Shown: positions 1 through 8,307 of the stretch, in pieces | How positions within the stretch are numbered: position 1 is the first letter of the stretch | Layout: the number at the start of each line of letters is the position of its first letter | NCBI GenBank assembly: GCA_903895595.1 | Contig: CAITUP010000048.1 | Coordinates: 1 to 33,464 of the forward strand | Source: an uncultured Acetobacteraceae bacterium | GTDB taxonomy: Bacteria; Pseudomonadota; Alphaproteobacteria; Acetobacterales; Acetobacteraceae | Length of the DNA stretch: 33,464 bases | Direction of reading: 5' to 3' | The notes under the pieces: model-generated | The model's input: the letters and a program-made list of their open reading frames with translations, nothing else | Databases searched by the model: none | What the model was told of the DNA's origin: nothing | Position numbers and translations under genes: made by a program

Positions 1-118
1 CGCGCTCCGAAAGGCTCATCGATATCGTCGCTGCCATGCCCCGCTCCCCTATGCGATCCGATCACAAAGGGGACATTTCTAATGTGGAGAAAGGGGACAT
101 TTCTAATGTGGGTTAACA
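1..118 (+). mobile_element. Right end of an insertion sequence (remnant or edge)
   Basis: Two direct copies of a 22-base unit (66-87 and 90-111, period 24, core GGGGACATTTCTAATGTG) lie immediately before the point where homology to the binding-protein family begins. An open frame enters from the window edge (codons from position 3), encodes a tail ending in GDISNVEKGDISNVG, and stops with TAA at 114-116. Repeats with a GGGGACATTTCT core are familiar to me as the ends of transposase-bearing elements in proteobacteria (IS21-like or ISNCY-like). The family is not settled here because the transposase body lies outside the window. The stretch AACA at 115-118 would fit an IS21-type terminus. What is seen is the repeat and the abrupt junction; that it is an IS end is inference. 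Confidence 0.6.
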
Positions 119-1160
119 CGCATCCGGCTGGGTGGTGCCGAAGGCATACATGGAAAAGGTCGGTTTGGACGGCTTCAAGCGTCATCCGGTCGGCCTCGGG
201 CCTTATAAATTCGTCAGCCATACGCCCGGTGTCGAATTGGTTTTGGAGGCCAATGAAAATTACTGGCGCAAAATGCCCTCGGTGAAACGCCTGATTTTCA
301 AGATCATTCCGGATGCGACCACCCGGGTCGCGATGCTGAAACGGGGGGAGGTCGATATCGCCTATCTCCTGGACGGTACGCTGGCGCGCAGCATCAAGGA
401 CGATCCCAAACTGCGGCTGGCTTTTTCGGGCGGTGTAGGGACGACATTTCTCGATTTCCTCGATATGTGGGATCCGAAGTCGCCCTGGGCCGACCCACGC
501 GTGCGTCTGGCCGCGAGCCTCGCGATCGACCGCAAGGCGATCAGTGAGGTGGAAACGCTGGGGGCGTCGCCGCCGACCGGTAATATCGTGCCCTCGACCT
601 TCGACTATGCTCTAAAGATCGATCCCGATCCGTACGATCCGGTTCGGGCGAAGCAATTGCTCGCCGAGGCCGGGTATCCGAACGGGTTCGATGCCGGGGA
701 CCTCAATCCCTGGCCACCGTATTTCTCCGCCGGGGAGGCGGTTGGCAACTACTTGGCGGCGATCGGCATCCGGACGCGGATGCGTACGATGGAGCGTGCC
801 GCCTTCTTCGCGGCCTTTGGCGCGAAGAAGCTGAAAGGCATTTGTGTCTGCATGCATCAGGGGCACGGCAATGCGGCCTCGCGGCTGGGGGAAACCGCCC
901 CGAGCGACGGGGTGATGTCGTATGGCGCTTTTCCGGACATGGACGATCTGTTCAAGCGGCAGGCGACCGAAACCGACGAAACGAAACGCCGCGCCATGCT
1001 GACGGAGATCCAGCAGACCCTGCACGACCGGCACCGCTACGCACCCATCTACGAGTACATGTGGGCCAGCGGGATCGGCCCTCGCGTGGCGGAACCGGGC
1101 CTGATGCTGATCAATCCGTACCCGTGGGCGGCGCCGTTGGAGGATGTGCGGCTGAAATAA
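117..1160 (+). pseudogene. 5'-truncated family 5 ABC transporter substrate-binding protein
   Basis: This is the C-terminal two thirds of an SBP_bac_5 (DppA/OppA-type) periplasmic binding protein. It begins at a residue matching about position 180 of the intact paralogue at 8308-9882 (GWVVPKAYMEKVG against GWIVPKKYMEQVG) and runs to the same C-terminus (PYPWAAPLEDVRLK). By eye the two are about three quarters identical over the shared region, including FLDMWDPKSPWAD and RAKQLLAEAGYPNGFDAGD. The signal peptide and N-terminal lobe are missing. An in-frame TAA (114-116) from the insertion element lies directly upstream. The first GTG (132) has no Shine-Dalgarno sequence, so a functional product is unlikely. 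The reading frame shows no internal stop, so the truncation is probably recent. Confidence 0.85.
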
Positions 1161-1184
1161 ACATGAATCGAGAGGCGTTGGACG

Positions 1185-2726
1185 ATGAACCACTCATATC
1201 GGGTATCGCGGAGGTCCATGGGTTTGGGCGCGACAGCGCTGTTGGCGACCGGTGGTTCGGTACGGGCGGCACCGGAGGGGCAGCTGACCTTCGGTCTGCA
1301 TGTCACCCTGACGCCGCAATGGTTCGATCCCGCGGACACCGCCGGTATCGTCACGCCGTACTTGTTCCTGTACGGTCTGCACGATGCGCTGCTGAAGGCG
1401 ATGCCGGGCGGCAATTTGACCCCGTCTCTCGCCAAATCCTGGACTGTGTCGGGGGACGGGCTACGCTATGAGTTCGTCATGCGGGACGGCGTTCGTTTCC
1501 ACAACGGCGATGCCGTGACGGCCGAGGACGCGGTCTTCAGCTTCAACCGCTATCGCGGCACAGCGGCGGCCGACATGAAGGATCGGGTGTCGTCGGTCGG
1601 TAGCCCGGCACCGGGCATCGTGCGGTTTCAGTTGAAGGAGCCGTGGCCGGATTTCCTGACCTATTACAGCAACGCCACCGGTGCTGGCTGGGTCGTCCCG
1701 AAACGCTATATCGAAACGGTCGGCGAGGACGGGTTCCGCAAGGCGCCGATCGGTGCCGGCCCCTATCGGTTCGTATCGTTCAAACCCGGCGTCGAACTGA
1801 CCATGGACGCAAACGAGCAATATTGGCGCAAAAGCCCGTCGATCCGCCGCATCGTGCTGACCGGTATCCCGGATGAGGCCACAAGGCTGGCGGCGCTACG
1901 GCGTGGGGAGATCGACATCGCCTACCAGATCACCGGCGAATTGGCACGAAGTCTGCAACAAATCTCTGGATTTTCGGTCGATGCCGCCGTCGGATCGACA
2001 CCGTTCTGGCTGTATTTCCCGGACCAATGGGACGAAAAATCGCCATGGCACGATGTGCGGGTGCGCCGCGCGGCGGCCTATGCCATCGACTACGACGGGC
2101 TGAACCAGGCGGTGACGTTGGGGTACTCCCACCTCACCGGCAGTATATTCCCCGAGAATTTCGACTTCTTCAAAGCGCAGCCAAAGCCGGTTCACGATCG
2201 TGCCAAGGCGAAGCAGTTGCTCGCCGAAGCGGGCTACCCGGACGGCTTCGACGCCGGCTTCTTCACCTGCGACAACTCGTTCTCCAGCATTGGCGAAATC
2301 GTCCTGGATGGTTTGGTCGCGGCCGGCATACGCGCCAAGCTGCGGCCGTTGGAGCGTGCGGCGTTCTTCAAGGGTTACGGCGACCGGAAATTCAAGGACG
2401 TCGTCATGGCCGCGGCCGGCGCGTTGGGCAATGTCCCGATCCGCATGCAGCAGTTCGTGGTCAAGGGCGGTACGTATGCCTATGGAAGCTACCCTGAGAT
2501 CGACGCGCTGTTTCCGCTCCAGGCCACCGAACGCGATGTTGCCAAACGAACGGCCCTGCTGCACCGGATGCAGGATATGGTGCAAGAGCGTGCGATGTTC
2601 GCGCCGATCTGGCAGATCGCGGCCACAGTCGGCATCGGGCCGCGGGTCGGCAACGCGGGTCTGGGTCCGATCAAAGGGTATCCCTGGGCCGGGCCGTACG
2701 AGGATTTGACACTGAAAGCGAAATAG
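1185..2726 (+). CDS. Family 5 ABC transporter substrate-binding protein (Dpp/Opp-like), Tat signal
   Basis: A 513-residue periplasmic solute-binding protein of the SBP_bac_5 family, which feeds peptides, nickel, opines or other small solutes to a DppBCDF-type importer. The N-terminus has a twin-arginine signal (SRRSMGLGATALLA, residues 8-21) with likely cleavage near residue 28 (VRA-A), so export folded through Tat is expected. The family pattern FHNGDAVTAEDAVFSFNRYR is present near residue 110. It is about the usual length (500-540). The gene lies 24 bases after the truncated paralogue and 27 before the next one, in the same direction as the transporter genes. GAGAGG upstream of the ATG serves as ribosome site. 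The ligand cannot be told from sequence. Confidence 0.9.
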   Translation: MNHSYRVSRRSMGLGATALLATGGSVRAAPEGQLTFGLHVTLTPQWFDPADTAGIVTPYLFLYGLHDALLKAMPGGNLTPSLAKSWTVSGDGLRYEFVMRDGVRFHNGDAVTAEDAVFSFNRYRGTAAADMKDRVSSVGSPAPGIVRFQLKEPWPDFLTYYSNATGAGWVVPKRYIETVGEDGFRKAPIGAGPYRFVSFKPGVELTMDANEQYWRKSPSIRRIVLTGIPDEATRLAALRRGEIDIAYQITGELARSLQQISGFSVDAAVGSTPFWLYFPDQWDEKSPWHDVRVRRAAAYAIDYDGLNQAVTLGYSHLTGSIFPENFDFFKAQPKPVHDRAKAKQLLAEAGYPDGFDAGFFTCDNSFSSIGEIVLDGLVAAGIRAKLRPLERAAFFKGYGDRKFKDVVMAAAGALGNVPIRMQQFVVKGGTYAYGSYPEIDALFPLQATERDVAKRTALLHRMQDMVQERAMFAPIWQIAATVGIGPRVGNAGLGPIKGYPWAGPYEDLTLKAK

Positions 2727-2753
2727 CGCGGATTTCAGGACAGGGAGGCCAGA

Positions 2754-4328
2754 ATGAATTTGCCGGCGGGAATTTCGGGCGACGAACCCCATAACGATAT
2801 CGGTCGCCGCGCCAGTCTCGCGTTGCTGGCGTCGGGTATTCTGGCGAGCGGATACAGGCAAGCTCACGCCGCGGCGAACGGGACGCTAACCATTGCCGTC
2901 CATGTGTCTCTGCCGCCGAGCTGGCTCGACCCCAGCGAAATGCCGGCGCTGATCACGACCTATATGCTGGTGTACGCGCTGCATGACGCGATGGTGAAGC
3001 CCATGCCGGAGGGCAATCCCGCCCCCTGCATGGCGGAATCGTTTACCGCATCCCCGGACGGTTTGGTGCATGAATTCGTGCTCCGGAAGGGCATGACATT
3101 CCACAACGGCGACCCGGTGACATCCGCCGATGTGAAATTTACGTTCGATCGCTACCGCGGCGCATCGCACCAAATTCTGCGCGACGCCGTGGCATCGGTG
3201 GAAACGCCGGACGATTTGCGGGTGGTCATCCGGTTGAAAGAGCCGTGGCCGGATTTTATGACATTTTACGCGCTCGCGACCGGCGCCAACTGGATCGTTC
3301 CCAAAAAGTACATCGAGAAAGTCGGCGACGCCGGCTACAGGAAAGCACCGGTCGGTGCCGGGCCGTTCAAGCTGGTATCGTTCGATCCGGGCGTCGAACT
3401 GGTCATGGAAGCCCACCCCGGCTACTGGCGTCACACGCCCCGCGTCAAGCGGATCGTCATGAAGGTCATCCCCGACGAAGCCACGCGGCTTGTCGCGTTG
3501 AAACGGGGGGAGGTCGATTACGCCTACTCGATCCGCGGCGAGTTGGCGCAGGAGGTCAAACGCACGCCCAGCCTCAAGCTGGAGGTCGCGTCGGACGGTG
3601 CGACCTATTGGATGTATTTTCCCGAACAATGGGACCCGCAATCGCCTTGGTATAAGCCCCAGGTTCGGCAAGCCGCCGCGCTGGCCATCGACTATGTATC
3701 GATCAACAACGCCCTGAACCTGGGCGCATCGCGCATCACCAGCAATTTCATTCCGCAACACCTGAAATACCATTGGCCATCGCCGCCGCCGGTGTTCGAT
3801 CCCGCCAAGGCGATGCGGTTACTCGCGGAAGCCGGCTATCCCAGCGGTTTCGATGCCGGATTCTATTGGTGCGACGCCGCCTATGCCAATCTGGGGGAGG
3901 CTGCCGCCAATAATTTGGCCGCCGTGGGGATCAAGGTGCAGCTGCGCCCGATCGAACGTGCCGCGTTCGACAAAGCATTCGCCGACAAGCGCTACAAGAG
4001 GGGCATCATCCAGGGCAGCAGCGCCGCGTTCGGCAATGCGTCCACCCGGCTGTCGGTTTGGGCGATCAAGGATGGGGCCTACGCCTACGGCAGCTACCCC
4101 GAGATCGATGCGCTGTACCCCCAGCAACTGCATGAGCTGGACGACGCGAAGCGGACGGCAATTTTGCATAAGATGCAGCAGTCGATCATCGAGAAAAACA
4201 TGTTCGTGCCGCTGTGGCAACTTGGTTTCCTCAGCGTGGCCGGGCCCAGGGTCAAAACCTCGACCTACGGCTCGATCCCGGGGTTCGTTTACCTCGGGCC
4301 CTACGACGACATCGTGCTGAACGAGTGA
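2754..4328 (+). CDS. Family 5 ABC transporter substrate-binding protein (Dpp/Opp-like)
   Basis: A 524-residue SBP_bac_5 protein, paralogous to its neighbour (shared DQWDEKSPW/EQWDPQSPW element, LLAEAGYP(D/S)GFDAGF, and ending YPWAGPYEDL/YLGPYDDIV). The N-terminal extension carries GRRASLALLASG (residues 17-28), a twin-arginine-like signal, with probable cleavage after AHA near residue 39. GGGAGG stands 7 to 12 bases before the ATG. It is the last binding protein before the permease genes, after a 168-base gap, and is probably part of the same transport unit. Divergence from its paralogues in the ligand-binding C-lobe suggests a different or broader substrate, which is inference. Confidence 0.9.
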   Translation: MNLPAGISGDEPHNDIGRRASLALLASGILASGYRQAHAAANGTLTIAVHVSLPPSWLDPSEMPALITTYMLVYALHDAMVKPMPEGNPAPCMAESFTASPDGLVHEFVLRKGMTFHNGDPVTSADVKFTFDRYRGASHQILRDAVASVETPDDLRVVIRLKEPWPDFMTFYALATGANWIVPKKYIEKVGDAGYRKAPVGAGPFKLVSFDPGVELVMEAHPGYWRHTPRVKRIVMKVIPDEATRLVALKRGEVDYAYSIRGELAQEVKRTPSLKLEVASDGATYWMYFPEQWDPQSPWYKPQVRQAAALAIDYVSINNALNLGASRITSNFIPQHLKYHWPSPPPVFDPAKAMRLLAEAGYPSGFDAGFYWCDAAYANLGEAAANNLAAVGIKVQLRPIERAAFDKAFADKRYKRGIIQGSSAAFGNASTRLSVWAIKDGAYAYGSYPEIDALYPQQLHELDDAKRTAILHKMQQSIIEKNMFVPLWQLGFLSVAGPRVKTSTYGSIPGFVYLGPYDDIVLNE

Positions 4329-4496
4329 GCGCGCATGATTGACGTGACAAGCCTCGGGGGCTGCCCTAACGTCCCCGCACGGTTCCGGTAAGGGACCCAC
4401 CATGGGAGGCGACATGTGCCAGCAAAGGGGCGCCCGAACGACGTCGCGGGGCAGTAGTGAAATATTGCGTTCTTCGGCACCGCGACGGAGGAAGAC

Positions 4497-5417
4497 GTGA
4501 AGCAATTTATCGCCAGGCGGATCGGCTATTCGCTGCTGTCCTTGTTGCTGCTGTCGCTGACCATTTTCCTGTTCATCCGCCTGACCGGCGACCCGGCGTC
4601 CCTGCTGGCGGAACCAGGCGCCAGCGCCGCCGATATCGCGGCGATCCAAAAGAAATTCGGCCTGGATCAGCCGGTATGGTACCAATACATCTATTTCATG
4701 GGAAACCTGTTGCGCGGCGACCTCGGTGAATCGTTCTATTACCAAACGCCGGTGCTGGAGCTGTATCTTTCGCGTCTGCCCAATTCCCTGTTGCTCGCCT
4801 CCGTCGCCATGTCCTTTTCGCTTTTGCTCGGGATTCCCACCGGCATTCTGGCGGCCGTCCGGGTCGGACGCTTCTGGGATACCGTCGGCAAATTCTTCGC
4901 GCTGCTCGGCCTGTCGTTGCCGTCGTTTTTGGTCGGCTTGCTGCTGATCCTGTTCTTTTCGGTCTATTTGGAATGGCTGCCGTCCTCGGGTTCCGGCGGT
5001 TTCCTGAATTTGCTGATGCCCGCATTCGCCCTCGGCTGGTATTTCGCCGCCGCCCATATGCGCCTGACGCGATCGTCGATGCTGGAAGTGATGGGGTCCG
5101 AATATATCAAGCTCGCGCGGCTGAAGGGCCTGCCGGAATTTAAGGTCATCGCCAAGCATGCCTTCAAAAATGCCCTGATCCCGGTCATGACTCTTGCCGG
5201 TATCAATCTGATCAACATGATCAATGTCGCGGTCGTCGTCGAAACCGTGTTCGCTTGGCCGGGCATCGGACGCCTGCTGTACGAAGGCATCAGCTTCCGC
5301 GATTTTCCGATCGTCCAAGGTGTCGTGATCATTGGCGGATCCATGATCGTTGCCGTCAACCTGTTGGTCGACATCGTCTACGCCTTCGTCGACCCGCGCA
5401 TCCGGCTGGAGGCCTGA
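4497..5417 (+). CDS. ABC transporter permease, DppB/OppB type
   Basis: A 306-residue inner-membrane permease of the DppB/OppB family with about six hydrophobic segments; the first is the stretch after residue 10 (SLLSLLLLSLTIFLFIRLTG). The cytoplasmic coupling loop typical of the family is visible (GSEYIKLARLKGLP, about residues 200-213), followed by NALIPVMTLAG. It starts with GTG behind GGAGGAAG; the frame and the N-terminus KQFIARRIGYS fit the family. It pairs with the DppC-like gene that begins 5 bases downstream. The solute is unknown; family members carry di- and oligopeptides, nickel, glutathione and other solutes. Confidence 0.93.
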   Translation: MKQFIARRIGYSLLSLLLLSLTIFLFIRLTGDPASLLAEPGASAADIAAIQKKFGLDQPVWYQYIYFMGNLLRGDLGESFYYQTPVLELYLSRLPNSLLLASVAMSFSLLLGIPTGILAAVRVGRFWDTVGKFFALLGLSLPSFLVGLLLILFFSVYLEWLPSSGSGGFLNLLMPAFALGWYFAAAHMRLTRSSMLEVMGSEYIKLARLKGLPEFKVIAKHAFKNALIPVMTLAGINLINMINVAVVVETVFAWPGIGRLLYEGISFRDFPIVQGVVIIGGSMIVAVNLLVDIVYAFVDPRIRLEA

Positions 5418-5421
5418 CACC

Positions 5422-6306
5422 ATGAGCGTCACCGCCCGCGACACGGCCGTCGCGAACGCCGGTTCGGTTCGCGAATGGCTGCGGGACGTTCCCGCGATCC
5501 CGTTCCTGATTCTGGGATGTATCGCCTTCGCCGCGATCTTCGCCGACTTCCTGGCCCCCTACGACCCCCAGTTCGGCAGCCTGACGGACCGCTTCAAGCC
5601 GCCATTCTGGCAACATGGCGGAAGCCTCGCGCATATATTCGGCACCGATCACCTTGGCCGGGACGTCTATTCCCGCCTGATCTTCGGTGCCCGGGTCTCG
5701 ATGGTCGTCGGTTTCACCGCCGTTATCGTATCCGGCGTGATCGGAACGGTGCTTGGCATTGTGTCCGGCTATCTCGGAGGCTGGGTGGATCAGGTCATCA
5801 TGCGTCTCACCGATACCTGGTTGGCCCTGCCGGCCCTGACGTTCGCGATTTTCCTCGCCGCCATTGTCGGACCCAGCGAGATGAACATCGTAATCATCCT
5901 GGCGGCTGTTTATTGGACCCGTTACGCCCGCATTGTACGTGGCGAGGTTCTGTCGTTGAAGGAACGCGAATTCGTGCGGCTGGCGGTCGTCGCCGGTTGT
6001 TCGAAGATATCCATCATGCGGCGGCATATTCTGCCGAACGTCGTTAATTCCTCGATCGTTTTGGCCACATTGATGCTGGGCGTCGTCATCGTGACCGAGG
6101 CATCGCTGTCGTTCCTCGGCGTTGGCGTTCCACCACCGAAACCCGCGTGGGGGGTGATGCTGTCGGACGGCAAGCAAGGGCTCATGGTCGGGTATTGGTG
6201 GCTGACCGTGATGCCGGGTGTTTGCATCATGTTGATGGTCTTGTCCGCGAACCTTCTGGGAGACTGGCTCCGTGTTAAACTCGACCCGCAACTCCGCCAG
6301 CTCTGA
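5422..6306 (+). CDS. ABC transporter permease, DppC/OppC type
   Basis: A 294-residue second permease of the importer. After a short cytoplasmic tail there is a first membrane span (PFLILGCIAFAAIFADFLAP), the DppC hallmark FGTDHLGRDVYSRLIFGAR, further spans, and the coupling loop LKEREFVRLAVVAG followed by RRHILPN. The frame stays open upstream to 5350, but the ATG at 5422 lies 5 bases after the previous stop, has GGAGG in front and gives the usual N-terminus, so it is preferred. It forms the heteromeric channel with the preceding gene. The next gene overlaps its 3' end if that gene starts at its GTG. Confidence 0.93.
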   Translation: MSVTARDTAVANAGSVREWLRDVPAIPFLILGCIAFAAIFADFLAPYDPQFGSLTDRFKPPFWQHGGSLAHIFGTDHLGRDVYSRLIFGARVSMVVGFTAVIVSGVIGTVLGIVSGYLGGWVDQVIMRLTDTWLALPALTFAIFLAAIVGPSEMNIVIILAAVYWTRYARIVRGEVLSLKEREFVRLAVVAGCSKISIMRRHILPNVVNSSIVLATLMLGVVIVTEASLSFLGVGVPPPKPAWGVMLSDGKQGLMVGYWWLTVMPGVCIMLMVLSANLLGDWLRVKLDPQLRQL

Positions 6307-7309
6307 CGTCATGCCCCCGCTGTTGGAGCTGCGGAATCTGTCCACCCACTACGTGTCCGCGTCCGGCTCACGCGTGGTGCGGGCCGTGGACGATGTCTCT
6401 TTGACGCTGCATGCCGGCGACACGGTGGGGATCGTGGGCGAATCCGGTTCGGGAAAAAGCAGTCTGGCGCTGACATTGTTGCGGGTCCTGCCGCCCGCGG
6501 GCCGGATCGTGTCGGGCCAGATGCTGCTGGACGGCGACGACCTCGTTCCCAAACCGGAGAATGAGATGCGGCGCATCCGCGGCAAGAAAATCGGCATGAT
6601 TTTACAAGACCCCATGGCGTCGTTGAACCCGCTGTTCACGATTGGCGACCAAGTCGGCGAGCCGTTGCGCGAGCATGAGGGTGCAAGCCGATCGTCCGCT
6701 TGGAAACGCGCGATTGGCCTATTGAAATCGGTGCGTATTCCGTCGCCTGAAACGCGCGTAACCCAGTACCCGCACGAAATGTCCGGCGGCATGCGCCAGC
6801 GCATCGTCGGCGCGATCGGTATTTCCTGCGAACCGCGCCTGCTGATCGCCGACGAACCCACCACCAGTCTGGATCTGACCATTCAGCTCCAATATTTGAA
6901 CCTGCTGCGGGATTTGCAGAAAGAGCACAATCTGGGCCTGATTTTTATCACCCACAACCTCGGCATTGTCGCGAAAATGTGCAATTTCCTGGCGGTCATG
7001 TACGCTGGGAAAATGGTGGAATCCGGTCCGGTTTCGCAAGTGTTTAACAACCCCGCGCATCCCTATACGGAAGCGCTTCTCAGTTCGATCCCCCGCATGA
7101 CGGAAAATCGGCGGCGTCTGACCGCCATCGAAGGTCAACCGCCCGATATGAGCAATTTGCCACCCGGCTGCGCATTCGCCGCGCGCTGCCCGCGCGCGTT
7201 CGATCGCTGCCGAACGGAGGAACCGCCGGTGTTCACCCCTGCTCCGGGACAAACGGCACGCTGCTGGTTGGTTGCCCCGGAGAGCCGAGCGACGGGAGCC
7301 GTGTCATGA
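6272..7309 (+). CDS. ABC transporter ATP-binding protein, DppD/OppD type
   Basis: A 345-residue nucleotide-binding subunit. Visible motifs are Walker A GESGSGKS (residues 56-63), Q-loop QDPMASLNP, signature MSGGMRQR, Walker B LLIADEPTTSLD and the switch histidine in FITHN. The C-terminal oligopeptide-transporter domain has the cysteine cluster CAFAARCPRAFDRC. The GTG at 6272 has GGGAG 9 bases upstream and gives a 35-base overlap with the permease gene, as in translationally coupled operons. An ATG at 6311 (MPPLLELRNL) fits the family start as well but lacks a good ribosome site. It should form the ATPase pair with the next gene. Confidence 0.92.
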   Translation: MLNSTRNSASSDVMPPLLELRNLSTHYVSASGSRVVRAVDDVSLTLHAGDTVGIVGESGSGKSSLALTLLRVLPPAGRIVSGQMLLDGDDLVPKPENEMRRIRGKKIGMILQDPMASLNPLFTIGDQVGEPLREHEGASRSSAWKRAIGLLKSVRIPSPETRVTQYPHEMSGGMRQRIVGAIGISCEPRLLIADEPTTSLDLTIQLQYLNLLRDLQKEHNLGLIFITHNLGIVAKMCNFLAVMYAGKMVESGPVSQVFNNPAHPYTEALLSSIPRMTENRRRLTAIEGQPPDMSNLPPGCAFAARCPRAFDRCRTEEPPVFTPAPGQTARCWLVAPESRATGAVS

Positions 7310-8277
7310 TCGTGTTGGAGGCGGATCGCGTCGGCAAACTTTTCGAAACCAAACGCGGATTGTTCGGTTCCGACCGTGGGACCGTGCGGGCTGTCGATGG
7401 CGTTTCCTTTCAGATCGCGGCCGGCAAGACCGTCGGTGTTGTCGGTGAATCCGGTTGCGGCAAAACGACAACCGCCAAGCTTGTTCTGGGGCTGGAAGAA
7501 CCAAGCAGCGGTACGATGAAATTCGAGGGCAAGGATCTAAAAACTCTGGATCGCGCGGGGCGGCGATATTACCGCAAGTCCGTGCAGGCGGTGTTCCAGG
7601 ACCCCTATGCGTCGTTGAACCCCCGCATGCGGATCAGCGGTATTATCTCCGAACCGCTGACGACGAATGAGGATTTATCCGCCAGCGCGGTACGGGCACG
7701 TGTCCTCGAACTCCTCGATCTCGTCGGATTGCCAGCCCGTTCGGCCGATTTGTTTCCGCATGAATTTTCCGGCGGGCAGCGTCAGCGTATCGCCATCGCC
7801 CGTGCTTTGGCGGTATCGCCGAAGCTGATTGTTCTGGATGAACCGGTCTCCGCGCTGGATGTTTCGATCCGCGCGCAGATTCTGAATTTGCTGATCGATC
7901 TGCAGGACAGATTGGCGGTGTCCTATCTGTTCATCGCGCACGATCTGGCCGCGGTGGCGCATATGAGCCACACGATCATCGTGATGTATCTGGGCAAAAT
8001 CGTCGAAAGCGGCAACGCGCAGGCGCTGGCGATGACACCGATGCATCCCTACACAGCGGCGCTGTTTTCCGCCGCGCTGCCCAATCACCCCGACGACAAA
8101 AGGGAAGAAATCGTCCTCGCGGGGGAGGTTCCAAGCCCGCTCCGGCCGCCGTCGGGCTGCCATTTCCACCCGAGATGCCCGCGTGCCACGGCCCGCTGCG
8201 GTGTGGAGGCCCCAACACTTCGTCCGATCGGCGGGCGCATGATCGCGTGCCATTTGTTCGAAAGCGACACGTCATAA
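7306..8277 (+). CDS. ABC transporter ATP-binding protein, DppF/OppF type
   Basis: A 323-residue second ATPase subunit. It has Walker A GESGCGKT (47-54), Q-loop QDPYASLNPR, signature FSGGQRQRIAIARAL, Walker B LIVLDEPVSALD, switch histidine in FIAHD, and the C-terminal oligopeptide domain with CHFHPRCPRATARC. The start ATG overlaps the stop of the previous gene by 4 bases (ATGA), a clear sign of coupling. After it comes a 30-base gap and another binding-protein gene, so the unit reads SBP-SBP-permease-permease-ATPase-ATPase-SBP. Confidence 0.93.
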   Translation: MIVLEADRVGKLFETKRGLFGSDRGTVRAVDGVSFQIAAGKTVGVVGESGCGKTTTAKLVLGLEEPSSGTMKFEGKDLKTLDRAGRRYYRKSVQAVFQDPYASLNPRMRISGIISEPLTTNEDLSASAVRARVLELLDLVGLPARSADLFPHEFSGGQRQRIAIARALAVSPKLIVLDEPVSALDVSIRAQILNLLIDLQDRLAVSYLFIAHDLAAVAHMSHTIIVMYLGKIVESGNAQALAMTPMHPYTAALFSAALPNHPDDKREEIVLAGEVPSPLRPPSGCHFHPRCPRATARCGVEAPTLRPIGGRMIACHLFESDTS

Positions 8278-8307
8278 CAATGTTGAATACATACCAGGGA
8301 GGATACC

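Noticed and set aside
4402-4458. Short frame (19 codons) in the gap between the third binding protein and the permease gene
   Set aside because: It is too short, has no clear ribosome site and no recognisable product; probably chance within a 168-base leader.
3819-5444. A 541-codon open frame on the minus strand across the binding-protein and permease genes
   Set aside because: It is rich in Gln, Asp, Arg and His, has no family resemblance, and lies opposite well-supported genes; a GC-rich shadow frame.
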